DNA from: CAWJLS01 sp963843755
GTDB taxonomy: Bacteria > Acidobacteriota > Thermoanaerobaculia > Multivoradales > DATKCC01
DNA length: 64,000 bases
NCBI GenBank assembly: GCA_963843755.1
Contig: CAWJLS010000011.1
Coordinates: 140,748 to 204,747 of the forward strand
Direction of reading: 5' to 3'
Shown: in pieces, positions 30,903 through 41,821 of the stretch
Numbering within the stretch: position 1 is the first letter of the stretch
Layout of the letters: every line of letters begins with the position of its first letter
Translations under genes and position numbers: made by a program
The notes under the pieces: model-generated
Told to the model about the DNA's origin: nothing
Database searches by the model: none
What the model saw: only the letters and a program-made list of their open reading frames with translations

Positions 30903-32966
30903 ATGAGATCCAGGCTTCACCCCGCCGCCCTATCCGCCCTCGCCCTGCTCGCCGCGTACCTCCTGCCGGCTCTTCCCGCACGCGCCCAGGATCCGCCTCC
31001 CCCAGCAGTGGACGCCGGGCCCGCCCACCACTGGACCGTCCTCATCCAGGACAACCGGGCCGGGGAGATGGCCCTCGAGAGGGGCTCCGACGGCGCGGAG
31101 ACCTGGACCTTCTCCTTCAACGACCGGGGCCGCGGGCCGGAGCTCACCACTCACGTCGCCTACGGGCCCGACGCCATCCCGACCTCGATCGAGACGACCG
31201 GCCACGACTACCTGAAGGCACCGGTCGACGAGACCTTCTCGCTGAAGGGCGCCCCCGGTGGCAGCTCGGCCCACTGGTCGACCACCGACGGCGAGGGGAG
31301 CGAGACCCTCACCGCCCCGGCCTACTACCTGAGCGCCGACTCGGCCGCCCCCGAGCTGGCGCTGCTCGCCCGCGCCCTGCTCCGGACCGACGACCGGACC
31401 CTGCCGCTGCTGCCCGGCGGCACCGCCCGGCTCGCGGTCCTCGGCACGAAGACGGTCCGCGCCGGCGACCGGGAGGAGACCCTCACCCACGTGTCGATCT
31501 CCGGCCTCGGCTTCACCCCCCAGACCGCCTGGCTCGACGCGGACGGCGACTTCTTCGCGCTCGTCACCGGCTGGCTGGTTCTGGTGCCGGACGGCTGGCA
31601 CGACGCCGTCCCCACGCTTCGCGAGGCCGAGGACCGGGCGGAGAAGGACTACTTCGCCGCGCTGCCCGCGAAGCTCTCCCATCGGCCGGCGGTGCTCGCG
31701 GTCACCGGGGCGGCCCTGTTCGACCCGGCCAGCCGCGCGCTGCGGCCCGGCCAGACGGTGGTCGTCGAGGACGGCAAGGTGACCGCGGTCGGACCGGACG
31801 GCGAGGTGGGCGTGCCCGAAGGGGCCGAGCGGATCGACGCCGCCGGCAGGACCCTGCTGCCGGGCCTCTGGGACATGCACGTCCACCTCTCCGCCTCGGA
31901 CGGTCTGCTCGACCTGGCCGCCGGGGTCACCACGGTGCGCGACATGGCCAATGACGTCGACACGGTCACCGGGCTGCGCAAGGCCTGGGGCGAGCGCAGC
32001 GCCCTCGGCCCCCGGGTCGTCCTGGCCGGCATCCTCGACGGCCCGGGCAAGTACGCCGGCCCGACCAAGGCGCTGGTCTCGACGCCGGAAGAGGTCCGCA
32101 CGTGGGTCGACCGCTATGCCAGCCTCGGCTACGAGCAGATCAAGATCTACAGCTCGGTCGACCCGAAGCTGGTGCCGGTCATCGTCGCGGCGGCGAAGAA
32201 GCACGGCCTGCGGGTCAGCGGCCACATCCCCCAGGGCCTCTCCGCCTCCGAGGCGGTCGACCTGGGCTACGACGAGATCCAGCACGTCAACTTCCTGTTT
32301 TTGAACTTCTGGGCCCACGAGAAAGGGCTCGACACCCGCACGCCGGCCCGGTTCACCACCGTCGCCGAGCGCGCCGCGGGCATGGACCTCCAGTCGCCCG
32401 CGGTCCAGGCGCTCATCCACAAGCTGGCGGAGAAGAAGATCGTCATCGACCCGACGGTCGCGGTCTTCGAGTCGATGTTCACCACCCGCCCCGGCGAGGT
32501 CCAGGCGGCCTACCAGCCGGTGGCGGACCGGCTGCCGCCCCAGGTGCGCCGGAGCCTGATCGGCGGCGGGCTCGAGCCGCCGCCCGGTCAGGAGGCGACC
32601 TACCGCGCGTCCTACCGCAAGATGCTCGACCTGATCGCCGCGTGCTACCACGCCGGGGTGCCGATCGTCGCCGGCACCGACGCCCTGGCCGGCTTCACCC
32701 TCGACCGGGAGCTCGAGCTCTACGTCGAGGCCGGCATCCCGGCGCCGGAGGTGCTCAGGATCGCCACCCTCGGCGCGGCGCAGGTCGTCGGGCTGGCGGA
32801 CCAGGTGGGTTCGCTCGAGCCGGGCAAGGCGGCGGACATGATCCTGGTCGACGGCGACCCGACCAAGAACATCTCGGACATCCGCAAGGTCGACGTGGTG
32901 GTCAAGGACGGGATGGTGATGGACCCGGCCACGCTCTACCGGACGCTGGGCGTGGCGCCCCGGTAG
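30903..32966 (+). CDS. Secreted amidohydrolase family protein
   Basis: A 687-aa exported metal-dependent hydrolase. ATG 30903 begins a Sec signal (ALSALALLAAYLLPALPARAQ). Residues 30-260 form an N-terminal beta-rich domain of unknown role. The amidohydrolase barrel follows: LLPGLWDMHVHL holds the first two metal-binding His, RVSGHIPQG and IQHVNFLF supply further His, and VAGTDALAG holds the catalytic Asp. LVDGDPTKNISDIRKVDVVVKDG is the typical C-terminal strand of imidazolonepropionase/dipeptidase-like members. Substrate unknown; such secreted proteins often act as peptidases or lactonases. An open frame continues 56 codons upstream but reads through the repeat region. Confidence 0.9.
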   Translation: MRSRLHPAALSALALLAAYLLPALPARAQDPPPPAVDAGPAHHWTVLIQDNRAGEMALERGSDGAETWTFSFNDRGRGPELTTHVAYGPDAIPTSIETTGHDYLKAPVDETFSLKGAPGGSSAHWSTTDGEGSETLTAPAYYLSADSAAPELALLARALLRTDDRTLPLLPGGTARLAVLGTKTVRAGDREETLTHVSISGLGFTPQTAWLDADGDFFALVTGWLVLVPDGWHDAVPTLREAEDRAEKDYFAALPAKLSHRPAVLAVTGAALFDPASRALRPGQTVVVEDGKVTAVGPDGEVGVPEGAERIDAAGRTLLPGLWDMHVHLSASDGLLDLAAGVTTVRDMANDVDTVTGLRKAWGERSALGPRVVLAGILDGPGKYAGPTKALVSTPEEVRTWVDRYASLGYEQIKIYSSVDPKLVPVIVAAAKKHGLRVSGHIPQGLSASEAVDLGYDEIQHVNFLFLNFWAHEKGLDTRTPARFTTVAERAAGMDLQSPAVQALIHKLAEKKIVIDPTVAVFESMFTTRPGEVQAAYQPVADRLPPQVRRSLIGGGLEPPPGQEATYRASYRKMLDLIAACYHAGVPIVAGTDALAGFTLDRELELYVEAGIPAPEVLRIATLGAAQVVGLADQVGSLEPGKAADMILVDGDPTKNISDIRKVDVVVKDGMVMDPATLYRTLGVAPR

Positions 32967-33263
32967 GGCGGGAAGGCCGCTGAGAAGAGCGCACCGGCAA
33001 AGCGTTGCCGGGGACGGTCCGGTCTGCGCCGGCGCCTGACGAGAGCGGGCGCCGCCGCGCGTCCGATGCTGCCAACTTCGACGCCGTCGGAGCCTTCTAC
33101 TCTTGCCTCGCCTGTCATCTCGGGTCGGTCGAGGTGTCAGGCCCGACACAACTCCGTGCACCGGGTTGTATGCTGCGCGTATTCTCACATTGACGGGGCG
33201 ATTACTTTACTGCTAACGTAAGGTAGCCGTAGCAAGCAATAGACAACACAAGGAGGTAACCCG
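32967..33263. promoter_or_regulatory. Spacer with promoter for the secreted three-gene set
   Basis: The region becomes clearly more AT-rich after 33180. TTGACG (33190-33195) and TAACGT (33214-33219) are 18 bases apart, and a TGC just before the latter makes it an extended -10. AGGAGGT at about 33251-33257 is the ribosome site of the next gene. Confidence 0.5.
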
Positions 33264-33530
33264 GTGCACCGTTCCGCGAAGCTTCGGTATGTTCCTGCTG
33301 TCGTCGCCGCAATCGTCCTGTTCTTATCGTTGTGGGTCGGTCTGGCCGATCCGGCAGATGCTTCGTGCTGGGAATGCAAGTACAAGTACTTCAACGGCGG
33401 CGGCTTCATGGACCCCTGGCTCTTCGCGTACTGCGGGTTGCACGACGGCCCCGGCGCATGGGACTGTTATGTGATCGGAGATAGTGTCTGTATCGAGTAC
33501 GGTGCGTGCGAAGACTTCATCTCCGTGTGA
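33264..33530 (+). CDS. Small secreted cysteine-rich protein
   Basis: An 88-aa protein from GTG 33264, preceded by a near-perfect AGGAGGT. The N-terminus is a signal peptide (VPAVVAAIVLFLSLWVGLADPADA). The mature part of about 53 residues has six cysteines, starting CWECKY and ending CEDFISV, plus several Trp/Tyr/Gly; three disulfides are possible in the periplasm or outside. I do not recognise a family. It is the first gene of a set with two further exported proteins and ends 10 bp before the next start. Confidence 0.75.
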   Translation: MHRSAKLRYVPAVVAAIVLFLSLWVGLADPADASCWECKYKYFNGGGFMDPWLFAYCGLHDGPGAWDCYVIGDSVCIEYGACEDFISV

Positions 33531-33540
33531 GGGCGTCTCG

Positions 33541-35862
33541 ATGGCAAATAGGCTCGCCGGGATGACCCTCTCCGCGGCAATCATCATGACCCTCTGGGCC
33601 GGCACCGTCGCAGCCCTTCCTCCGGGTCACCAGGAGCTCCATGCCCGTGCGATCCAAGTGATAGTGACTACACCGGACCGACCGGCCGGAGAGGTTCGCT
33701 CTGAAGACAGGGCGACAAAGGGCTCCGTCGTGGCGACCATCCTGGCGAGCCCGGAGGAGAGCGAAGCCTCAGGGTCACCATCGGTCGTTCGCGCCGGAAT
33801 CGAGGTGCCGGGCTCTGCGGAGCTCGACCTTCCGGCGGGCTACCGGTGGAGGGTTGAGCTGACCGCGGAGAACTACTGGGCCGCATCTGCGGTGGTCGAA
33901 GAGACCGGGCTTCCCCGATCACTCCGTTTCGTGGCATTTCCAACTGCGACGGTCACAGGGCGGCTGGTCGGTGCCGGAGAGGCCGGAGGAACTACTCTCG
34001 GAGCAAGGTTCTTGCGCCGCGACGGGAAGGTTGCTCGTCGGGGTGTCCTCGGAAACAGTTCTTGTGTGGTGGGCGACGATCACCGGTTCGAGTGCCGGAT
34101 CCCTGCAGGATCGGTCGATCTCCGCTTGGAGATGAACGACCGCTCGAGCGATGTGCTCTGGAACCTCGATCTCTCGGCGAACCAGTCCCTGGACCTCGGT
34201 AGGGTGCCATTGCTCGCGACGGGTCGCCTCGCGGGCACCGTCATCGACGATACCGAGAGTGCACCGGTCGATGCTGCAACGGTGCGCTTGATGCCGAGCT
34301 CCGTAGCCAAAGTGCGCGTAGCCGAAGAGCAGCGCTTCCTCCTTGCTGGCTCCTCGGGGCGCACTGATGACGGCCACTTCGAGCTCTCCCCCGTCCAGCC
34401 AGGAATCTACGACCTGACCATCGAGAAAGCCGGCTTTACACCGGCACGACAGGCAGATGTCCGGGTTCGTGCAGGCAAGGTCACGTCCTTGCCCGAGCCA
34501 ATCTTGCTTCGGCAGCCTGCGACACTGGAGATATTCCTCACCCCACCGGTGCCGTCCGGCGCAGACGTCTGGCGTGTACAGTTGCTCAAACGCCTACGGT
34601 CCGGGGGCGTCGAGCTGATCGATTCCATCATTCCCGAAGTCGATCCAGGGGGCGGTTGGCTCGCCAACGGCCTCGAGCCGGGCGCGTACCGCATCCATGT
34701 CGGCACAGAGCGGTCCCCCCGCTGGATCGAGGACGACGTGACGCTGGAGCCGGGCCTCAACATGGTGAATCTGGACGTCGGGGGCGTGCCGATCGAGGGG
34801 CACCTCTCTGCCGGAGATGAGCCCGTGGAAGGCTCGATCTGGTTCGGCGGTCGGAGCGGTGAGACCTCGGTACGGGTGGAAGCGGACCGTCACGGGCGGT
34901 TCGAGGGCGTCCTCCCACGGGAGGGTGACTGGCCCCTGGATATCTCTCGCCGCGGCGACAGCGGTGTCCAGCGGTTGTCTCCTGTCGAGGTGCGACGGCA
35001 AGCAGATGGCGGACCGGTCTCGATCGAGATCGCTCTGCCCGATACGGCTCTGCAGGGCCTGGTAGTCGATGATGCGGGAAGGGCTGTACCTGATGCCATC
35101 GTCGAGGTTCTCAACTCTGAAGAGAGACGGCTCGAGGCGACGATCGAGTCAGACGCTCAGGGAGAGTTCGAGATCGTCGGTCTCGAACCGGGGAGCTTCA
35201 GTGTCGAAGCGTCGAGCGGAGATCGCCGGAGCCAGGCCGAGCAGGTAGACCTCGACGAGGGCGAAGAGCTACCGAAAGTCAAGCTGGTCCTCGCCGGAGA
35301 GAAGATCGTGAACGGGATCGTCTTGGGGGACTCCCGGCCGGTCCCGGGTGCACGCATTCTAGGCATCCCTTCCCTGGCAAAACCGGGCCCGGTGCCGGTC
35401 GTTTCCGTGGTGACCGGAGCCGACGGACGATTCACGACGAAGATCCCGGGAGATGCCGTCGGGCTGCGCGTTCTCGTTCAGGCGCCCGGATTCGGCCTGC
35501 GGCCGATGACGTGGACTGTCCTGCCAGAGCACGGCGACGTCCGGATCGATCTCTCGTCCGTGCATGGTGTCCTTCGCCTCTTCGCCGGTGGCGAGTCGTC
35601 TCTCGACGGGGCACTGCTGGACTACGAAGGAACGAGCTTCCCCGTGCAGCTCTACCGTCAGCTCGGTGGCTCCATGTCGGGCGGGCCGGGGACAGGGAGC
35701 GACCGGGAGCTCGTCTTGGGGAACATGCCGTCGGGGATGTACACACTCTGCTTGCCCGGCGGCTCGGAATCCAGGTGTACGAGTGAGCTCCTCCCGCCCG
35801 ACGGGCTCGCGTCTCTGGGGGTGGAGGCTGATGAGGGAGAGAGTGAGGTAGAAGACCCATGA
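33541..35862 (+). CDS. Secreted protein with repeated carboxypeptidase-regulatory-like domains
   Basis: A 773-aa exported protein. I use ATG 33541 because a signal peptide starts there (ANRLAGMTLSAAIIMTLWAG). The rest is beta-rich and reads as several CarboxypepD_reg-like/Ig-type modules, each with the G-x-V-x-D-x-x-G-x-P-x-x-x-A pattern (for example LQGLVVDDAGRAVPDAIVEV near residues 500-520) followed by TDDGHFEL- or SDAQGEFEI-type turns. No enzyme motif is visible. Such modules usually serve as surface or scaffold domains. It overlaps the following PDZ gene by four bases (ATGA). GC content is visibly lower than in most of the window. Confidence 0.8.
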   Translation: MANRLAGMTLSAAIIMTLWAGTVAALPPGHQELHARAIQVIVTTPDRPAGEVRSEDRATKGSVVATILASPEESEASGSPSVVRAGIEVPGSAELDLPAGYRWRVELTAENYWAASAVVEETGLPRSLRFVAFPTATVTGRLVGAGEAGGTTLGARFLRRDGKVARRGVLGNSSCVVGDDHRFECRIPAGSVDLRLEMNDRSSDVLWNLDLSANQSLDLGRVPLLATGRLAGTVIDDTESAPVDAATVRLMPSSVAKVRVAEEQRFLLAGSSGRTDDGHFELSPVQPGIYDLTIEKAGFTPARQADVRVRAGKVTSLPEPILLRQPATLEIFLTPPVPSGADVWRVQLLKRLRSGGVELIDSIIPEVDPGGGWLANGLEPGAYRIHVGTERSPRWIEDDVTLEPGLNMVNLDVGGVPIEGHLSAGDEPVEGSIWFGGRSGETSVRVEADRHGRFEGVLPREGDWPLDISRRGDSGVQRLSPVEVRRQADGGPVSIEIALPDTALQGLVVDDAGRAVPDAIVEVLNSEERRLEATIESDAQGEFEIVGLEPGSFSVEASSGDRRSQAEQVDLDEGEELPKVKLVLAGEKIVNGIVLGDSRPVPGARILGIPSLAKPGPVPVVSVVTGADGRFTTKIPGDAVGLRVLVQAPGFGLRPMTWTVLPEHGDVRIDLSSVHGVLRLFAGGESSLDGALLDYEGTSFPVQLYRQLGGSMSGGPGTGSDRELVLGNMPSGMYTLCLPGGSESRCTSELLPPDGLASLGVEADEGESEVEDP

Positions 35863-36380
35863 GGACGCGGAAGACGCTCGTCTTGATCGTTTCGATGGTG
35901 GTGCTTCTGGGGTGGCTCGCGGTCCCCTTGACGGCCGGAGCCGAGCCAGACTCCTGTGCCGACTGCTCAGTCTGTGCCAAGCGTCTCTTGGCGGACATGG
36001 AGCACCGTGGTTGGCTCGGGATGGGGCTCCACCTGCACGGAGACCAGCGTCTCGACGGGCTGGAGGTTCAGTTCCTCGATCAGGACGGTCCCGCCTACGC
36101 CGCAGGGATCCGGCAGGGTGACGCGGTGATCAGCATCCAGGGCCTCGCGGTCAAGGAGCTGTCCACGGAGGAGGTTCTCGACCTCTTCCAGGGCCTCCAG
36201 CCAGGGGAGCGAGTCACCGTCGAGCTGATCTCGACGGGAGAACCCCGGGAGGTGATCCTTCGCGCGGCACCGATGAGTCTCAAAGCAAAGGCACAGGCGC
36301 TCGGTGCCTACTTCATCCGGCAGCTCGCTCTCGAGAGGGAGTCAGGGCGTACCGGCAACCCGAGCCCTGGAGACCGATAG
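35859..36380 (+). CDS. Secreted single PDZ-domain protein
   Basis: A 173-aa protein with an N-terminal signal (TLVLIVSMVVLLGWLAVPLTAGA) followed by a short Cys cluster (SCADCSVCAK) and a PDZ domain (about residues 50-135). The PDZ part has WLGMGLHL as the binding-loop region and DGPAYAAGIRQGDAVISIQG. No protease domain is attached. It is translationally coupled to the preceding gene through ATGA, so the three exported products (Cys-rich, multi-Ig, PDZ) are probably made together. The function is unknown. Confidence 0.85.
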   Translation: MRTRKTLVLIVSMVVLLGWLAVPLTAGAEPDSCADCSVCAKRLLADMEHRGWLGMGLHLHGDQRLDGLEVQFLDQDGPAYAAGIRQGDAVISIQGLAVKELSTEEVLDLFQGLQPGERVTVELISTGEPREVILRAAPMSLKAKAQALGAYFIRQLALERESGRTGNPSPGDR

Positions 36381-36412
36381 CGCGAGAGGGGTTCCCGGTC
36401 GGGCGGCGGCGT

Positions 36413-36440
36413 CCCCTGCCCCCCGCGCGGGGGGCAGGGG
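36413..36440. terminator. 28-bp perfect palindrome, bidirectional terminator-like hairpin
   Basis: CCCCTGCCCCCCGC followed by its exact complement lies between the convergent PDZ and moaA genes. Its minus-strand flank (cgccccccgaacccctcg) matches the flanks of hairpins at 11.7 and 54.4 kb, so it belongs to the same repeat family. Confidence 0.7.
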
Positions 36441-36466
36441 AACGAGGGGTTCGGGGGGCGACCCAG

Positions 36467-37498
36467 TCACCCGCCGATGTACGACATCTCGACCTTCGGG
36501 CGGTTGCGGGTCTCTTCGCTGCGGATCTCGGAGTAGCGGTCGTCGCGGCGGGTCCAGACGTGTTCGATCAGGGCGGCCAGCTCGTCGTCGCTCGCACCGT
36601 CGCGGAGCGGGGTCTTGAGGTCGACGCCGTCGGCGGAGAAGAGGCAGGTGTAGAGGCTGCCTTCGGACGACAGGCGGGCGCGGGTGCAGGCGCCGCAGAA
36701 GGGTTCGGTGACCGAGGTGATGACGCCGATCTCGCCGCCGCCGTCGTGGTAGCGGTAGCGCGTCGCCACCTCGCCCGGGTAGCGCGGCGGCAGGGGCTCG
36801 ATCGGCATCTCGGCGTCGATCCGCCGGAGGATCTCCCGCCCGGGGACGACCTCGTCCAGGCGCCAGCCGTTGGCGGTGCCGACGTCCATGAACTCGATGA
36901 ACCGGAGCGTGATGCCGGTGCCGTGAAAGTGCCGGGCGAGGGCCACGACCCCGCCGTCGTTGATCCCCCGGCGGACGACCGCGTTGACCTTGACCGGCGC
37001 CAGGCCCGCCGCGACCGCCGCGTCGATCCCGGCCAACACCCGGCCGACCGGCACCGTAGTGTCGTTCATCCGGGCGAAGACGTCCGGGTCGAGGGAGTCG
37101 AGGCTCACCGTCACCCGGTCGAGCCCGGCCTCGGCCAGCGGCGCCGCCATCTTCTCGAGTAGGGCGCCGTTGGTGGTCATCGCCAGCTCGACCCCGTCGA
37201 CCTCCCGGAGCATCGAGACCAGGCGCGGCAGCTCCTTGCGCAGCAGCGGCTCGCCGCCGGTCAGCCGCACCTTCTCCAGGCCGAAGCGGCGGATCACCTG
37301 GACGAGCTGGCGGATCTCGCCGAAATGGAGGATCTCGGCGCGCGGGAGGAAGGCGAAGTCGGGTCCGAACACCTCCCGCGGCATGCAGTAGCGGCAGCGG
37401 AAGTTGCACCGGTCGGTGACCGAGACACGCAGGTCCCGCAACCGCCGTCCGAGGCGGTCGGTCCTGGGTGAGAGGCTCTCGGTGGCGGCAGGGCGCAA
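36467..37498 (-). CDS. moaA: GTP 3',8-cyclase MoaA
   Basis: A radical-SAM enzyme that starts molybdenum cofactor synthesis from GTP. It has the N-terminal 4Fe-4S motif CNFRCRYC, the LTGGEPLLR segment, and the C-terminal cluster (CGACTRARL followed 15 residues later by CLF). It ends in the double glycine needed for activity (SYIGG). The frame is open upstream of the real gene; I place the start at TTG 37498 because AGGAG lies ten bases before it, giving 343 aa. Start uncertain. coaBC is 94 bp upstream on the same strand. Confidence 0.9.
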   Translation of the reverse strand: MRPAATESLSPRTDRLGRRLRDLRVSVTDRCNFRCRYCMPREVFGPDFAFLPRAEILHFGEIRQLVQVIRRFGLEKVRLTGGEPLLRKELPRLVSMLREVDGVELAMTTNGALLEKMAAPLAEAGLDRVTVSLDSLDPDVFARMNDTTVPVGRVLAGIDAAVAAGLAPVKVNAVVRRGINDGGVVALARHFHGTGITLRFIEFMDVGTANGWRLDEVVPGREILRRIDAEMPIEPLPPRYPGEVATRYRYHDGGGEIGVITSVTEPFCGACTRARLSSEGSLYTCLFSADGVDLKTPLRDGASDDELAALIEHVWTRRDDRYSEIRSEETRNRPKVEMSYIGG

Positions 37499-37592
37499 GG
37501 CGGTCAGGCTCCTGGACGCGACTCTATCAACGGGCGTTCCAGGACACGCCGCGCTGCCCCCGGCGCCGCGACTCACCGCCGCCCGCCGCCCT

Positions 37593-38888
37593 TCACGGCG
37601 CCCCGCCGACCTCCCGCTCCAGGTGCTCCGCGATCCCCTGCGCGATTCCCCGCTTGCCGACCAGCTTCGCCGCATCGAACCGCGGCGGGGCGATGAGGTA
37701 GGCCACGTGCTCCTCGGTCCCGTCGTCGCCGCCCCCCGTCTCTTCCCCGCGGTTCGCCACCACCGCCTGGTACCCCTCCTCCAGGCGCTTGGCAGCGACG
37801 TTCAGCAGCTCGTCGTGGCTCAGCCCCTCCTCCAGCTTGAACACCACCATGTGGAGGTCCGGGCACGCCTTGCGCACCTCGCGGATCACCTTCACCGTCG
37901 GCTCGAGGGTGATCGTCCACGGCTTGCCGCTCGGCATCTTGCCCGCGTGCACCTCGGTCGGCTTGTAGTCCGCCACCGCCGCCGTGAACACGCCGAAGCG
38001 GCAACCCTCCTCGGCGGCCAGCTCACCCACATGCTGCCGGTACTCGTCGTAGCTTTTGATCAGGGTCACCGGCAGGAGCTCGGGCGGCTGGAACGCCCCC
38101 TGGCCGTGGACCAGCCGGACGTCCGCGCCGCGCAGGTAGAGCTCCTCGGCGATCAGCGCGCCGAGCCGGCCGCTGAACCGGTTGGTGATCCGGCGCACCC
38201 GGTCGATCGGCACCGGCGTCGGCCCTCCCGTGACCAGGCCGCGCACGCCCCGGAGCGGCGAGGTCGAGACCGCCCGGCAGACCTCGGCCACCAGGGTCTC
38301 CTCCGACGGGATGTTGTGCTTGCCGTAGTCCTCCCGCGGCGGGATGACTCGAACACCGAGGGTATGGAGTCTCCGGAGGGAGGCCGTGAGGATCGACGTG
38401 TGCAGGCTGCCGTGCATGGTCGGCGCGACCAGCAGGGCGGTCTCGCCCCGCTCGCAGCGGCCGAGGGCCGAGGCGAGGGACGCGCTCACCACCGTGTCGG
38501 CGACGCCCGCGGCCAGCTTGTTGATCGTGTTGTAGGTCGCCGGGGCGACCAGGTAGGCGTCGAACGGCGCCTCGTCCGAGAGGTGCTCGGCGTGGGGCGT
38601 GAGCCGCTCGACCACCGGGTTGTGGCTCGCCCACTCGAGCGCCTCGCGGGCGACGTAGCGCAGGCCTTCCGACGAGGCGAAGACGGTCACCTCCGCGCCC
38701 TGGCGGCGGAGCCCGCGGGCGAGGCTCGGCGTGCGGTAGGCGGCGATCCCGCCGGTCACCACCAGGGCGACCCGCTTGCCGGCCAGGTGGTCGCCGTCCC
38801 GCGGCACCTCGCGGTCGCCCAGGGCGGAGGAAGGGGGCGGGCTGAAGTCCCAGTCCGGGCTGTCGGTCGGATCGGATGGTTTCGTCAT
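37593..38888 (-). CDS. coaBC: Bifunctional phosphopantothenoylcysteine decarboxylase / phosphopantothenate-cysteine ligase
   Basis: Two-domain coenzyme A enzyme, 431 aa from ATG 38888 (24 codons further upstream is also open). The CoaC flavin part has VALVVTGGIAAYRTPSLARGL, APATYNTINKLAAG and the MHGSLHT region. The CoaB ligase part starts at LVTGGPTPVPIDRVRRITN and contains TAAVADYKP and KLEEG. The usual CoaC active-site PAMN is changed to PTMH. This version is less common than E. coli CoaBC but is seen in several phyla. panB-panC-panD, supplying the pathway precursor, are at 49.6-51.8 kb. Confidence 0.9.
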   Translation of the reverse strand: MTKPSDPTDSPDWDFSPPPSSALGDREVPRDGDHLAGKRVALVVTGGIAAYRTPSLARGLRRQGAEVTVFASSEGLRYVAREALEWASHNPVVERLTPHAEHLSDEAPFDAYLVAPATYNTINKLAAGVADTVVSASLASALGRCERGETALLVAPTMHGSLHTSILTASLRRLHTLGVRVIPPREDYGKHNIPSEETLVAEVCRAVSTSPLRGVRGLVTGGPTPVPIDRVRRITNRFSGRLGALIAEELYLRGADVRLVHGQGAFQPPELLPVTLIKSYDEYRQHVGELAAEEGCRFGVFTAAVADYKPTEVHAGKMPSGKPWTITLEPTVKVIREVRKACPDLHMVVFKLEEGLSHDELLNVAAKRLEEGYQAVVANRGEETGGGDDGTEEHVAYLIAPPRFDAAKLVGKRGIAQGIAEHLEREVGGAP

Positions 38889-39040
38889 GGCTTTCGTGAA
38901 GTCTACCGAATGGGAAGCCCCGGGGAGAGGGAAGATCCGCGCCGTGCCGGCCGTTGTCATGCCCTGAGCCTTGGCGATCCCGCCCGGCCCCGCCCACCCC
39001 AGTCATCCCGACCAGTCAACCTGAAAGAGCCCACCCCGAC

Positions 39041-40891
<1,851 letters not shown>

Positions 40892-41204
40892 GGCGGTCTC
40901 GAGGCGGAGGGTCTGCCGGGAGCGGGTCGGGTGGCCCCGGTTCCGGGACGCCGCGCGTCCGATGCCGGCTGGGGGCTTGGCGCGCGGCTCGACATGGTCC
41001 GCGTCGGACGGTCACTGCCGCGCGATCGCCCCCGCGGACGCGGCCCATGACGCCCTCCACCGGCGGCCACCCGACCCGCTCCACACCCGCAGCGATCATT
41101 GCCGTTCCCAGCCAAGGAGTCGTGCTGCGGAGCTCCATTGCGCTCCCAATAGTGGGGCCTGTCCAGCCTGACCCGTTCGCCGGAGAGATGGCGAACTGCT
41201 CGCG
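40892..41204. other. Intergenic region with dispersed repeat copy 2 and no gene
   Basis: The main recognisable content is the repeat at about 40945-41028. The rest shows no ribosome site or domain-bearing frame. Confidence 0.5.
40945..41028 (+). repeat. Dispersed about 75-bp repeat, copy 2
   Basis: Contains ggctgggggcttggcgcgcg and then gctcgacatggtccgcgtcg, matching copy 1 (30700-30777, minus strand) with few mismatches, in opposite orientation in the window. It lies downstream of lepA. Confidence 0.65.
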
Positions 41205-41382
41205 TGTTGGAGCGAGGGACAGGGAGGGGCGCCACGGGTGCTCGGCGGCCGCGCCCACGAGGCCGGCGCGGAGGGAAGGACGGACCGTCGCGGATGTCCG
41301 GGCAGGCGAGGAACCCTCCCCGGAGTCCCTCCATCCGAGCCGGCCCTGGCGCCCCTCCCTGTCCCTCGCTCCCGGCAGGCAC
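41205..41382. mobile_element. 178-bp MITE-like element, copy 1
   Basis: The element has 23-bp inverted ends: GGAGCGAGGGACAGGGAGGG then GCG on the left, and its complement near the right edge before cccggcaggcac. Copy 2 at 42391-42568 has the same length and orientation and differs only at two positions near the left end (cgccac against cgacgc). No transposase is inside. The two copies flank the HepT-MntA pair. No target-site duplication could be identified. Confidence 0.8.
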
Positions 41383-41410
41383 TAGCCAAAGCGACCGGAA
41401 GGCAGGTCGG

Positions 41411-41821
41411 TCAGCCGCGATCGTCGGCGAGGGGCTCGAGCTGGGCGACGAGGGCGGGGAGGTCGCGAAGGATGTTGGCAATTCCCTGCCGGATCATCTC
41501 GTAGTTGATCACCTCGTACTGGTGGACGAGAACGTTCCGCATCCCTGCGGCCTTCTGGAGCCGGGCGGAGAGGTCCGGATCGATCAGACCCGCCGTGCCG
41601 GCGTGCTCGAAGGTCTCCCGGTAGGTTCCGGCGTGCTCATCCCGCTCCGCCAGCAGGTGGGTCAGAAGATCTGCGGCTGCAGTGACCAGGAGCTCGAGAA
41701 GGCGCTCGGCCCGGTAAGGGTCTTTGCGCAGGTCGTCGACCGATGCGTCGGCGTGCTGTCGGAGCTGTTGGAGCAGGGACCGGAGATAGGCGAGCTTGCG
41801 GTGGACGACTTCAGGCGCCAT
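41411..41821 (-). CDS. hepT: HepT-like HEPN ribonuclease toxin
   Basis: A 136-aa all-helical HEPN protein. The diagnostic RX4HXY motif is R95-N-V-L-V-H100-Q-Y102, where Arg and His form the RNase site and the Tyr is the residue modified by the partner nucleotidyltransferase. I start it at ATG 41821 (MAPEVVHRKL); a longer frame to 41962 lies within the partner gene. Its start overlaps the end of mntA by 11 bp. The product is expected to cleave RNA, and to be silenced by AMPylation by MntA (type VII toxin-antitoxin logic). Both genes lie between two copies of the 178-bp element. Confidence 0.9.
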   Translation of the reverse strand: MAPEVVHRKLAYLRSLLQQLRQHADASVDDLRKDPYRAERLLELLVTAAADLLTHLLAERDEHAGTYRETFEHAGTAGLIDPDLSARLQKAAGMRNVLVHQYEVINYEMIRQGIANILRDLPALVAQLEPLADDRG

